DNA of 19,849 bases from an uncultured Campylobacter sp. GTDB taxonomy: Bacteria > Campylobacterota > Campylobacteria > Campylobacterales > Campylobacteraceae. The stretch spans positions 1 through 19,849 of the forward strand of contig CALEHZ010000294.1 of the NCBI GenBank assembly GCA_937875715.1, in the 5' to 3' direction. Each line of letters begins with the position of its first letter. Position 1 is the stretch's first letter. The position numbers and the translations under genes are program-made. Positions 8,454 to 15,535 of the stretch are shown in pieces. The notes below the pieces were generated by a model. It had not been told where the DNA came from. It saw nothing but the letters and a program-made list of their open reading frames with translations, and searched no databases.

Positions 8454-8955
8454 TGAAAAATCCGGCTAATAAAGTAGAAATGGGCATTATGCTAAGTCCT
8501 GCTAAAAAGCTAAGAGGCTCAAAAAGCCCATGTCTTAAAAGCAGAAAAAAAGCAAGGATTAGCAAGAAATAAGCAGCAATTCTAAGCGGCGAAAAGGCTG
8601 AGAGAAAATCATAAAATTTAAATGGAATTTTTAGCTTTTTTTCTTTTGAATTTTTTAAAATCTCTTTTGGGTTTTTTGAATTTTCTGAATTTTCTGAATT
8701 TTTTAAAAAATTCACGGCTGAATTTTCTAAATCTTGTTCTTCGTCATCAAAAAATTCATCAAAATCTTTTATATCGGTGTTTGCTAGTCTTTTACTAGCT
8801 CGTTTTTTGTAGCCAAAAAAACTAGCGAAAATTATTAAAGTTGAACAAATCAAAGCCACTTGCGAATTTAGCACATAAATAGCGCCAAAATACGCACAAA
8901 TAGCTATTAGCACAAGATCGCTGCTAAAATAAAGAACCGCTAGTTTTTTATTCAA
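8440..8955 (-). CDS. Small integral membrane protein with a repeat-derived linker
   Basis: Unrecognised membrane protein of 171 residues. Seen: two N-terminal hydrophobic segments (about 8-28 and 31-48), a highly charged cytoplasmic-type middle with an acidic stretch (DFDEFFDDEEQDLE, 64-77), an Asn/Ser/Lys-rich NSENSENSKN section (86-95), then two C-terminal hydrophobic segments (about 124-141 and 146-166). The start is TTG at 8955-8953, preceded by AAGG that overlaps the stop of the AtpZ-like gene; no internal ATG would keep the first segments. It overlaps the MFS gene by 14 bases. By order it matches what I recall as C. jejuni Cj0851c. The middle is coded by the same AT-rich repeat found between genes, so that part is probably not under strong selection. 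Confidence 0.75.
   Translation of the reverse strand: MNKKLAVLYFSSDLVLIAICAYFGAIYVLNSQVALICSTLIIFASFFGYKKRASKRLANTDIKDFDEFFDDEEQDLENSAVNFLKNSENSENSKNPKEILKNSKEKKLKIPFKFYDFLSAFSPLRIAAYFLLILAFFLLLRHGLFEPLSFLAGLSIMPISTLLAGFFNAHS
8678..8727. repeat. GAATTTTC repeat copies inside a coding region
   Basis: Three copies of GAATTTTC (8678-8685, 8687-8694, 8720-8727) plus the variant GAATTTTTT at 8696, with 9-base spacing between the first two. The frame is kept, giving the Asn-Ser-Glu-Asn-Ser tract of the membrane protein. Same element as at 9293-9411 and 13990-14200. Confidence 0.75.
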
Positions 8956-8964
8956 CTTTTTGCC

Positions 8965-9276
8965 TTAAATGTTTTTAAGCTCGTCTATATCGTCATCTTT
9001 TTGATTTTCTTTAGAGTTTGGCATAATCACGCTGTGCGTATCGCCAAGCTCGTCATAGCTTGCTTTTTGGGCAATGTATGCCTTATAAACATTATTAATA
9101 GCTGCCAAAACGCCAAGCGCAATTCCGCCAAAAAGTGCCCAGTTTCCCCAAAACTGCCGCAGCCAAATACCAAGCCCAGTGCCGATTGCCACCGCTACGA
9201 CCATTGAAATTCCAAGACTTAGGCTATCAGCCGCACGAGCTACTTTTGTAACTTTTGTTTCTTTTTTTTCTTCCAT
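8965..9276 (-). CDS. AtpZ/AtpI-like membrane protein (ATPase_gene1 family)
   Basis: Two-segment membrane protein of the AtpI/AtpZ type; relatives elsewhere sit beside F-type ATP synthase genes and are linked to assembly or Mg/Ca transport. Seen: a Lys/Glu-rich N terminus, LSLGISMVVAVAIGTGLGIWL (about 19-39) as the first segment with its glycine pattern, then WALFGGIALGVLAAINNVYK (46-65), the family's second segment ending in the conserved N-[VI]-Y/F-K. A hydrophilic, acidic tail follows. The 103 residues fit. No ATP synthase genes are visible here, so any role with the synthase is by homology only. It is preceded by the repeat-filled gap and followed 9 bases later by the small membrane protein. 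Confidence 0.75.
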   Translation of the reverse strand: MEEKKETKVTKVARAADSLSLGISMVVAVAIGTGLGIWLRQFWGNWALFGGIALGVLAAINNVYKAYIAQKASYDELGDTHSVIMPNSKENQKDDDIDELKNI

Positions 9277-9292
9277 TTTTCTTTCTTTTACT

Positions 9293-9411
9293 TGCTGAAT
9301 TTTCTAAAACCAGAAAATCTTAGAAAATTCAAAACTGAATTTTCTAAGATTTCAGAAAATTCAGAAAATTCAAAACTGAATTTTCTAAGATTTCAGAAAA
9401 TTCAAAAAATT
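9293..9411. repeat. AT-rich repeat array with a perfect 41-base tandem duplication
   Basis: Multiple GAATTTTC/GAAAATTC copies. A 41-base unit occurs twice without mismatch, at 9322-9362 and 9363-9403. A 14-base inverted repeat (9317-9330 with 9337-9350) surrounds a 6-base loop inside the array. It lies directly upstream of the AtpZ-like gene. Confidence 0.85.
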
Positions 9412-9415
9412 CAAA

Positions 9416-9430
9416 CCCACACGAAGTGGG
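9416..9430. repeat. Short hairpin CCCAC-ACGAA-GTGGG
   Basis: A five-base GC stem with a 5-base loop, flanked by AAATTC on the left and GAATTT on the right, which can lengthen the stem. Possibly part of a terminator after hemL, but no clean T-tract follows on the minus strand. Confidence 0.4.
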
Positions 9431-9455
9431 CGAATTTTAGAATAGGCGTAGTGTG

Positions 9456-9528
9456 ATTAAAGTGCGATAGGCGCACGGCGTAAATAGAACATAAGGTTCA
9501 TTGAGCCGTGCGCCTATCGCACTTTAAT
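9456..9528. repeat. Perfect 24-base inverted repeat with 25-base loop
   Basis: Arms at 9456-9479 and 9505-9528 are perfectly complementary. Their core is GTGCGATAGGCGCACGGC, much richer in GC than its surroundings. It lies 45 bases downstream of the hemL stop, so it may end hemL transcription; for the minus strand the arm is followed by AT-rich repeat sequence. The long GC-rich arm and long loop are unlike a simple terminator. Short direct repeats of ATTCGC (9527, 9551, 9568) lie between it and hemL. Confidence 0.8.
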
Positions 9529-9572
9529 TCGCAATCCGTCGTTAATAACAATTCGCAATTTCTTGCAATTCG

Positions 9573-10847
9573 CTAGATGGCTTTAAAGCTCTCTTCTATC
9601 GCTTTACATGTGGCTTCTATACTATTTTTACCATGCTTTGCGCTAATAAAACAAGTCTCAAACTGACTAGGCGCTAGATAAATCCCACGCTTTAGCATCT
9701 GTGCGTGAAAATTAGCAAAGATTTTTGTATCGCTTCTTAGTGCCTGGGCGTAGTTTTCTACCTTATTTTCATTAAAGAAAAATCCCCACATAGTGCCACG
9801 ATGCGCTGTTTGAAGGGCAATTCCCTTGCGTTTTGCTGAATTTTCCATAGTTTTAAGTATGCTTTTTACTTTTGTATTTAATTTATCATATAAATTTGGT
9901 GAGCTAAAAACCTTGCTAAGCGTGGCGATTCCAGCTGCCATAGCAAGCGGATTGCCGCTTAGAGTTCCTGCTTGATACACAGCACCTTCTGGACTTAAAA
10001 GGCTCATTATTTCATCTTTTCCGGCAAATGCAGCAGCGTTTAATCCTCCGCCCATAACCTTGCCAAAAGTTACTAAATCTGGCTTGATTTTATTAAATTT
10101 ATAAGACCCTGTCGCACTAGCTCTAAAGCCGCTCATAACTTCATCAAAGATTAAAACCGCACCGTGTTTTTTACACAAATCACGAAGGGCTGTCAAAAAA
10201 GTCACAGAAGCTGGCACAAGCCCCATATTTCCAGCAATTGGCTCTATTATAACTGTGCCTATATCGCTACTTTCTTTAAAACAGCGCTCAACGCTTGAAA
10301 TATCGTTATAAATAGCTAAATGCGTGTGCTTAGCAAAGTCGCTTGGCACACCAGCAGAACTTGAGCTACCAAAGGTTGTAGCGCCACTTCCAGCTTTAAC
10401 CAAAAGGCTATCGCTATGTCCGTGATAGCAGCCTTCAAACTTGATTATTCCGTCTTTTTTGCTAAAGGCACGAGCTAGGCGAATAGCACTCATCGTAGCC
10501 TCCGTGCCAGAACTAACAAAGCGAATTTTATCCAAATGATGAAATTTACTCAAAATCAGCTTGGCAAGCTGTGTTTCTAAAGTAGTTGGTGCACCAAAAC
10601 TAAGTCCTTTTTTCATGGTTTTATAAATGGCATTTTCTACGCTTTTATCAGCATGCCCTAAAATAAGCGGACCCCAGCTAAGCACATAATCAATGTATTT
10701 TTTGCCCTCTATGTCAAATAAAAACTCATCCTTGCCACGTTCTATAAAAACTGGGCTGCCTTTTACACTTTTAAAGGCACGAACGGGAGAATTCACACCA
10801 CCTGGAATAAATTCTTTAGCCTTGCTAAATGCTTTTTGGTTTGTCAT
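9573..10847 (-). CDS. hemL: Glutamate-1-semialdehyde 2,1-aminomutase
   Basis: PLP enzyme that turns glutamate-1-semialdehyde into 5-aminolevulinate, the C5-route entry to haem. Seen: [13 protein letters not shown] (13-25), the family's hallmark opening; SSGTEATM (112-119), binding PLP phosphate; GCYHGHSD (139-146); IEPIAGNMG (201-209); FDEVMSGFR (234-242), with the aspartate that pairs with the PLP ring nitrogen; and TFGKVMGGG (260-268), with Lys263 as the Schiff-base lysine. The 424 residues are full length. The ATG overlaps the cytochrome stop (ATGA) and has AAGGA upstream inside that gene, so the two are translationally coupled. By position it matches C. jejuni Cj0853c as I recall it. Confidence 0.97.
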   Translation of the reverse strand: MTNQKAFSKAKEFIPGGVNSPVRAFKSVKGSPVFIERGKDEFLFDIEGKKYIDYVLSWGPLILGHADKSVENAIYKTMKKGLSFGAPTTLETQLAKLILSKFHHLDKIRFVSSGTEATMSAIRLARAFSKKDGIIKFEGCYHGHSDSLLVKAGSGATTFGSSSSAGVPSDFAKHTHLAIYNDISSVERCFKESSDIGTVIIEPIAGNMGLVPASVTFLTALRDLCKKHGAVLIFDEVMSGFRASATGSYKFNKIKPDLVTFGKVMGGGLNAAAFAGKDEIMSLLSPEGAVYQAGTLSGNPLAMAAGIATLSKVFSSPNLYDKLNTKVKSILKTMENSAKRKGIALQTAHRGTMWGFFFNENKVENYAQALRSDTKIFANFHAQMLKRGIYLAPSQFETCFISAKHGKNSIEATCKAIEESFKAI

Positions 10848-11212
10848 TTTTCATCCTTTTTAAGAGATTGTAAATACTCAAAAAGTGTGTTTATTTCGCT
10901 ATCAGTGAGAAAATAGCTTGGCATCATACCTTTTGAGTTTTTAATCCCTTTTTTAAAATTTTCTAAATCTAAATTGTTAATTTGCGGCGCACTTAGGGTA
11001 TATTTAGTCATTTTATTTGCTTTTTTATCCATGGCTTTGTAGTTTGCGATTGCTTTGCCTTCGCCTTTTTCGCCGTGACATTTATGACAGCCTATACCAC
11101 GTGGATTTTGATAAAGCATACGTGCATACTCGCCTTTTGAAATAAAATCTTCACCCCAAAGATTAGATGAAATATTAAAAAATATTAAAAAAATATATAA
11201 AAATTTGCTCAT
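10844..11212 (-). CDS. Periplasmic mono-haem c-type cytochrome
   Basis: Small exported cytochrome c, probably an electron carrier in the periplasm. Seen: a hydrophobic signal segment (about 3-19) ending near WGED; one haem site CHKCH (Cys42, Cys45, His46); then GEKGEGK, typical of class I cytochromes; [13 protein letters not shown] (95-107), with Met96 or Met97 as the likely sixth haem ligand; and a C-terminal helix LFEYLQSL. The length of 122 residues fits. First gene of the minus-strand unit with hemL. It is divergent from folD across 73 bases, and no strong promoter of its own can be placed. Partner oxidase or reductase is unknown. Confidence 0.88.
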   Translation of the reverse strand: MSKFLYIFLIFFNISSNLWGEDFISKGEYARMLYQNPRGIGCHKCHGEKGEGKAIANYKAMDKKANKMTKYTLSAPQINNLDLENFKKGIKNSKGMMPSYFLTDSEINTLFEYLQSLKKDEK

Positions 11213-11237
11213 TTCTATTTTTACTTAAAAAAAATTT

Positions 11238-11246
11238 TGCTATGAT
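11238..11246 (+). promoter_or_regulatory. Probable extended -10 promoter for folD
   Basis: TGCTATGAT is an extended -10 (TGnTATAAT) with one mismatch, preceded by a T-run, the form usual for vegetative promoters in Campylobacter. It lies 40 bases before the folD ATG. The folD ribosome binding site AAGGGG is at 11276-11281. Confidence 0.6.
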
Positions 11247-11285
11247 ACGATTTTTTTTATTAAAAATAGCATAAAAAGGGGTAAA

Positions 11286-12128
11286 ATGAAAGTAATTGAC
11301 GGAAAAAGCGTAAGCGCAAAAATCAAAGAAGAAGTCAAAAATGAAGCCCAAGAGCTTATCAAAAAAGGCATTAAACCAACTTTAGCAGTAATTTTAGTAG
11401 GCGATGATAAAGCTTCTCAAACCTATGTAGCAAGTAAAGAAAAAGCCTGTATAAACGCTGGCATGGGCTCAGTAATACACCGACTTGGCGCAAATACTAC
11501 GCAAAATGAGCTTTTAGCCCTCATTGATGTGCTAAATAAAGACGATAGCATTCATGGCATTTTAGTCCAGCTGCCACTGCCAAAGCATATAGATACAAAT
11601 GAAGTTTTAAAACAAATTGACCCAAGTAAGGATGTAGATGGCTTTCATGCTATAAATGTAGGCAAACTTCACTCAGGACTTGATGGTTTTGTGCCTTGTA
11701 CTCCGCTTGGAATTATGGTGCTTTTAAAAGAGTATAACATTGATGTAACAGGGCTAAACGCACTTGTAATTGGTCGCTCAAACATCGTAGGCAAGCCTAT
11801 GGGCGCACTGCTTTTAAACGCAGGTGCTACAGTCACAACCGCACACTCAAAGACAAAAAATTTAGAGCAAATTGCTAAAAATGCTGATTTAATCGTAGTT
11901 GCTATCGGTAAGCCAAAGTTTTTAACAAGCAATATGGTGGGTGATGGCGCAATAGTAATTGATGTAGGCATAAATCGCCTTGATGATGGTAGCCTTTGTG
12001 GAGACGCGGACTATGAAGCTATTAAAGATAAATGCAGCTTCATCACGCCAGTTCCAGGTGGCGTAGGTCCCATGACAATAGCGATGCTGCTTAGTAATAC
12101 CATAAAATCAGCTAAAGCAAAGGCATAA
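11286..12128 (+). CDS. folD: Bifunctional methylenetetrahydrofolate dehydrogenase / cyclohydrolase
   Basis: Cytoplasmic FolD, interconverting 5,10-methylene- and 10-formyl-tetrahydrofolate with NADP(H). Seen: the catalytic YVASK (47-51) with Tyr47 and Lys51; QLPLPKH; DPSKDVDGFH; PCTPLGIMVLL; the NADP-binding VIGRSNIVGKPMGALLL stretch; and the C-terminal signature PVPGGVGPMTIAMLL. The 280 residues are full length. A strong ribosome binding site (AAGGGG, 4-base gap) supports the start. Its stop is 3 bases before lepB, giving a folD-lepB-rpiB unit. Matches the Cj0855-Cj0856 order I recall for C. jejuni. Confidence 0.97.
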   Translation: MKVIDGKSVSAKIKEEVKNEAQELIKKGIKPTLAVILVGDDKASQTYVASKEKACINAGMGSVIHRLGANTTQNELLALIDVLNKDDSIHGILVQLPLPKHIDTNEVLKQIDPSKDVDGFHAINVGKLHSGLDGFVPCTPLGIMVLLKEYNIDVTGLNALVIGRSNIVGKPMGALLLNAGATVTTAHSKTKNLEQIAKNADLIVVAIGKPKFLTSNMVGDGAIVIDVGINRLDDGSLCGDADYEAIKDKCSFITPVPGGVGPMTIAMLLSNTIKSAKAKA

Positions 12129-12131
12129 TAA

Positions 12132-12998
12132 ATGGGTGTTAGTTTTTTGGCAAAATTAAGCAAGTTTTATTCTAGCTGGACAGGCACGATAATTATCGTT
12201 TTGCTTTTTATATTTTTTATCGCTCAAGCCTTTGTGATACCATCTGGGTCTATGAAAAATTCGCTTTTGGTAAATGATTTTTTATTTGTTAAAAAATTCA
12301 GCTATGGTATGAGCACGCCGCATATTCCCTGGCTTGAAGTGCCTGTGATGACAGATACTGATGATAATGGACATATTTGGGAAGGTGAGCGCCCTGCTCG
12401 TGGCGATATAGTCGTGTTTCGCTATCCAAATAATCTAAAAACTTATTATGTAAAACGCACCTTTGCCACTGCTGGCGATGAGGTAGTTTTTGCCCCAAAG
12501 GCTATGTATTTGCGTCCAAATATGAGCGATGATGAAATAAAGGCAAAATATGACAAAGCCGACCTTTATCCTATAAATGGCAAGCTTTTTGTGCGTGAGC
12601 CTTATAAAAATCTTGGCATTCATTACAATTCAGCCGAGCATAAAGATAATTTTGGCGGACAAGAAATTGATATATTCACAATCGCAATTATGCTATATAA
12701 TCGTGGTGAATTTGCTATGAGTCCTATAAATGCAAAAGAACTTGCGCCTTTAGAAAATTCAGGCTTTAATGCTTTTTATTATAAGCTTAAAGATGATGAA
12801 TTTTTTATGATTGGCGATAACCGCGAAAACAGCAATGATAGCCGTTTTTGGGGACCGATAAATTACAAACATGTCGTTGGCAAGCCGTGGTTTGTGTATT
12901 TTAGCCTAGATAAAGATTATAAAGTGCGTTGGGAGCGTGTGGGACGCTTTGTTGATACCTTAGAAAACGATGAAAGATACATAAATGCAGCCAATTAA
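12132..12998 (+). CDS. lepB: Signal peptidase I
   Basis: Membrane-bound leader peptidase that cleaves signal peptides of exported proteins on the periplasmic side. Seen: one N-terminal membrane segment (about 17-35); box B IPSGSMKNSL with the nucleophile Ser40; box D YYVKRTFATAGDEV with the general base Lys108; and box E GDNRENSNDSRFWG (228-241). Between boxes D and E lies the longer periplasmic insert usual for this bacterial class. The 288 residues are full length. It starts 3 bases after folD and its end overlaps rpiB by 14 bases. In C. jejuni the gene is also written lepP. Confidence 0.96.
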   Translation: MGVSFLAKLSKFYSSWTGTIIIVLLFIFFIAQAFVIPSGSMKNSLLVNDFLFVKKFSYGMSTPHIPWLEVPVMTDTDDNGHIWEGERPARGDIVVFRYPNNLKTYYVKRTFATAGDEVVFAPKAMYLRPNMSDDEIKAKYDKADLYPINGKLFVREPYKNLGIHYNSAEHKDNFGGQEIDIFTIAIMLYNRGEFAMSPINAKELAPLENSGFNAFYYKLKDDEFFMIGDNRENSNDSRFWGPINYKHVVGKPWFVYFSLDKDYKVRWERVGRFVDTLENDERYINAAN

Positions 12999-13422
12999 AA
13001 TATATTTTGCTAGCGATCACGGTGGCTTTCATGCTAAAAATCACGCTTTTTGGTATTGTGCTGATTTGGGCTATGAGTGCGTAGATCTTGGCACAAACTC
13101 TGAACAAAGCGTGGATTATCCAGATTTTGCTAATCTTTTGGCTAGTAAATTAGCTAGCGATACTGCTGCTTTTGGAGTTTTGGTGTGTGGCTCTGGCATA
13201 GGCATAAGCATGGCTGCAAATCGCTTTAAGCACATTCGCTGTGCGCTTTGCCATGATGAAAATACAGCTAAATTAGCAAGAGAGCATAATGATGCAAATG
13301 TGCTTGCCTTTGGCGGCAGGTTTTGTGATGAGAAGACGATAAAAGCAATGTTAGATGTGTTTTTAAATACAGAGTTTGAAGGCGGCAGACACGAAAAAAG
13401 AGTCGCAAAATTAGGGCTTTGA
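12985..13422 (+). CDS. rpiB: Ribose-5-phosphate isomerase B
   Basis: Cytoplasmic RpiB/LacAB-type isomerase interconverting ribose-5-phosphate and ribulose-5-phosphate. Seen: ASDHGGFHAK (9-18), with Asp11 and His12 for substrate binding; VDYPDFA (43-49); the catalytic VCGSGIGISMAANR (67-80) with Cys68; and ARE-HNDANVLAFGGR (98-112), including His101. The 145 residues are the normal length. It overlaps the end of lepB. This is also where the block resembling C. jejuni Cj0855-0856 meets the one resembling Cj0925-0930 as I recall it, so the two blocks are adjacent here rather than distant. Confidence 0.96.
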   Translation: MQPIKIYFASDHGGFHAKNHAFWYCADLGYECVDLGTNSEQSVDYPDFANLLASKLASDTAAFGVLVCGSGIGISMAANRFKHIRCALCHDENTAKLAREHNDANVLAFGGRFCDEKTIKAMLDVFLNTEFEGGRHEKRVAKLGL

Positions 13423-13427
13423 GCGTG

Positions 13428-13495
13428 ATTTTAAAAAATTCATTTTTAAAAAATTCAAAGTTTCAAAAAATTCAAACTTTTAAAAAATTCAAAGG
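13428..13495. repeat. AAAAAATTCA repeat cluster between rpiB and the coiled-coil gene
   Basis: Four AAAAAATTCA copies separated by 9 to 12 bases of T-rich sequence. They are related to the GAAAATTC element found elsewhere in the right-hand piece. Together they fill the whole gap before the ribosome binding site of the next gene. Confidence 0.7.
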
Positions 13496-13504
13496 GCGGA
13501 ATTT

Positions 13505-13837
13505 ATGGTAATTGATTTTGTTTTATATACTTTTTTTGTGTGTTTGATCGTGTATTTGGTGGTTATGGTATTTTATTACAAAACACTTTTGGGCAAAGAG
13601 CGAACCATGCGTGATTTTATGAAAACAAATCTTGATGATACTGAAATTGTAATTAGAAAATTACAAGTTCAATTACAAAGAAGTCTTGGAAACATTGATA
13701 TATTAACCGATGAGCTAAATAAAATCAAAGGCGATGTAACAAATCTAAGAACGAGAAACTCGCAGTATCGCTTGGAAAATGATAAGTTAAATCAAAGGAT
13801 AAAAGAACTAGAAGGCAAAATCGAAGCGCTATTGTAA
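13505..13837 (+). CDS. Membrane-anchored coiled-coil protein
   Basis: Hypothetical protein of 110 residues, no family recognised. Seen: one N-terminal membrane segment (about 3-24), a short basic stretch, then a heptad-rich Lys/Glu/Leu helix from about residue 43 to the end (VIRKLQVQLQRSL, ELNKIKGDV, LENDKLNQRIKELEGKIEAL), so most of it should form a cytoplasmic coiled coil. The AGGGCGGA just before the ATG supports the start. By order it corresponds to the short membrane protein I recall as Cj0926 between rpiB and apt. It resembles FtsB/DivIC-like proteins in shape only. Confidence 0.8.
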   Translation: MVIDFVLYTFFVCLIVYLVVMVFYYKTLLGKERTMRDFMKTNLDDTEIVIRKLQVQLQRSLGNIDILTDELNKIKGDVTNLRTRNSQYRLENDKLNQRIKELEGKIEALL

Positions 13838-14375
13838 TTTTGAAAATTTTTGTAAGTGGTGCGTGTGGCTTGTCTCGCACCGATATTGTGACGAAATTTC
13901 GCTCATGCTTCACTGCGACGCACCGCAGTGCGTCTCATTCGCACTCGCTCACTTTCGCCACACTATCGGCACGATACTTCGCCAAGTGGAATTGAAAATT
14001 TTTGAATTTTCAGAAAATTCAAAAGTGAATTTTCTGAATTTTCTGAAATCTGAATTTTCTGAATTTTCTGAAAGTTGAATTTTCTGAATTTTCTGGATTT
14101 TTAGAAAATTCAGTTTTGAATTTTTTGAATTTTCTGGATTTTTAGAAAATTCAGTTTCGCTGCAGCTTTGAATTTTCTGATTTTAGAAAATTCAAAAAGC
14201 ACCTTGGCGAAGTATCGTGAGTTTAGTTTTGCTAAACTGAGCGAGTGCGAATGAGACGGGCTCTTCGCCCGCCCTTGTGAAGCACGAGTGAAGTTTTTGC
14301 TACGCACCCGTTGGGTGTAAAAATAAGCCACGAGACGAGCCACAGATAATGAGCATAGAGAAAGGGTATAACTAA
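13838..14375. other. Long intergenic region filled by a nested palindrome and AT-rich repeats
   Basis: No credible gene. Frames that stay open here on either strand are made of the repeat itself (Phe/Ser/Glu/Asn-rich products) and are not counted. The region holds the inverted-repeat structure at 13864-14344 and the apt ribosome binding site (AAAGGG at 14361-14366). Confidence 0.75.
13864..14344. repeat. 481-base nested inverted-repeat element with AT-rich repeat core
   Basis: Four pairs of arms occur in mirror order. 13864-13877 pairs with 14331-14344 (14 bases, 1 mismatch), 13902-13913 with 14277-14288 (12, 1 mismatch), 13932-13951 with 14238-14257 (20, perfect), and 13970-13986 with 14203-14219 (17, perfect). 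Between arms lie small local hairpins: CACTGCG/CGCAGTG at 13911-13930, GTTTAG/CTAAAC at 14221-14237, CGGGC/GCCCG at 14257-14271, CACCC/GGGTG at 14305-14317. The core 13990-14200 holds 13 copies of GAATTTTC or its complement, some forming their own palindromes (14000-14011 with 14013-14024). The whole folds as one long branched hairpin. Confidence 0.85.
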
Positions 14376-14909
14376 ATGACTTTTACAGAGCAATTATTAA
14401 AGGATATTAGAGTCGTCAAAGACTTCCCAAAGCCTGGAATTCTTTTTCGTGATGTAAGCACACTTTTAAACGATGCAAGCGCATTTAAAAGGCTAATGGA
14501 TTATTTAGTCCAGCGCTATGAAGACGTTCCGCTTGATTTTGTAGCAGGGATTGAAAGTCGTGGATTTATTTTTGGTGCTGCCTTGGCTAATAGACTAAAT
14601 CTTGGTTTTGTGCCAATCCGCAAGGCTGGAAAGCTGCCAGCTGCTACATTTAGCGAAGATTATGAGCTAGAATATGGCAAAGCCACACTTCAAATCCATC
14701 AAGATGCTTTTAGGGAACAAAAAGATGCTAAAGTATTGCTAATAGATGATTTGCTTGCCACTGGTGGCACAGGCGTAGCAGCCTGTAATCTCATTGCTAA
14801 AACAGGTGCAAAAGTCTATGAAGCATGTTTTGTGATAGAACTAGCTGATCTTGGCGGTGCTAGCAGACTAGAAAAACTCTGTGAAGTTCACACAATTTTA
14901 AAATTATAA
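14376..14909 (+). CDS. apt: Adenine phosphoribosyltransferase
   Basis: Purine salvage enzyme making AMP from adenine and PRPP in the cytoplasm. Seen: DFPKPGILFRDVS (16-28), the typical APRT opening; GIESRGFIFGAALA (58-71); RKAGKLPAATFSEDYELEYG (82-101), the flexible loop with the APRT-specific RK.GKLP; and the PRPP-binding VLLIDDLLATGGTG (120-133). The 177 residues are full length. AAAGGG lies about 9 bases before the ATG. It follows the long palindromic region, so it may have its own promoter there, but none can be placed with confidence. It heads a tight run apt-dedA-pepA-ychF. Confidence 0.96.
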   Translation: MTFTEQLLKDIRVVKDFPKPGILFRDVSTLLNDASAFKRLMDYLVQRYEDVPLDFVAGIESRGFIFGAALANRLNLGFVPIRKAGKLPAATFSEDYELEYGKATLQIHQDAFREQKDAKVLLIDDLLATGGTGVAACNLIAKTGAKVYEACFVIELADLGGASRLEKLCEVHTILKL

Positions 14910-14920
14910 AGGGTAAGAAA

Positions 14921-15535
14921 ATGCAAGAGTTTTTTACAGGGCTTTTTAATGATTATCCGCAGTGGGTGTATTTGATTGTATTTTTATGGTGTATTTTAGA
15001 AGGTGAGCTAGCACTCATTTTAGCAGGAATTGCTGCGCACTCAGGTGGCGTAAATCTAGGCTTAATCATCTTTATAGCTGGGCTTGGCGGCTTTTGTGGC
15101 GATCAGATTTATTTTTATATCGGTCGCTATAATAAAAAATACATTCAAAAAAAGCTTAGTTCGCAGCGCACGAAATTTGCTATTGCGCATTTGCTTTTAG
15201 AAAAATACGGTTGGCCGGTGATTTTTGTTCAGCGCTATTTATACGGCTTTCGCACGGTAATTCCTATGAGCATCGGCATTACAAGATATAGTGCTTTAAA
15301 ATTCGCTATTATAAATTTATTTTCAGCTTGGGTTTGGGCTGCTATTACCATACTTCTTGCGTGGTATTTTGGCGATGAGATTTGGATAGTGATCCACTGG
15401 ATAGAGAGACACTGGTACTTTGGCGTGCCGCTTTTGGCTTGTATCGCAGGTGGGATTTTATTTACATTTAAAAGCATTGAAAATAGAGTGCTTAAAAAAA
15501 GGGAGATGAGAAAAAATGAAAATAGAAATAAGTAA
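14921..15535 (+). CDS. DedA family membrane protein
   Basis: Polytopic inner-membrane protein of the DedA/VTT family, members of which act as lipid (undecaprenyl phosphate or phosphatidylethanolamine) scramblases or flippases. Seen: the conserved acidic LEGELALILAG (26-36), with Glu27 and Glu29; GDQIYFYIGRY (60-70), the family 'GD...Y..GR' element; FVQRYLYGFRTVIPMSIG (102-119), with the conserved R..y..R..iP motif; and further hydrophobic segments to about 188, followed by a very basic tail. The 204 residues fit. Eleven bases after apt, and its end overlaps the pepA start by 20 bases. Matches the Cj0928 position I recall. Confidence 0.9.
   Translation: MQEFFTGLFNDYPQWVYLIVFLWCILEGELALILAGIAAHSGGVNLGLIIFIAGLGGFCGDQIYFYIGRYNKKYIQKKLSSQRTKFAIAHLLLEKYGWPVIFVQRYLYGFRTVIPMSIGITRYSALKFAIINLFSAWVWAAITILLAWYFGDEIWIVIHWIERHWYFGVPLLACIAGGILFTFKSIENRVLKKREMRKNENRNK

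Noticed and set aside
9293..9411. CRISPR-like array
   Set aside because: Repeats are short, palindromic and directly abutting, with no spacers of even length and no cas genes.
10844..10860. Possible frameshift or fusion between the cytochrome and hemL
   Set aside because: It is a normal ATGA overlap with a ribosome binding site inside the upstream gene.
13863..14343. Open frames of about 70-77 codons on both strands in the palindromic region
   Set aside because: Their products are translations of the GAATTTTC repeat and the hairpin arms, with no ribosome binding site and no recognisable domain.
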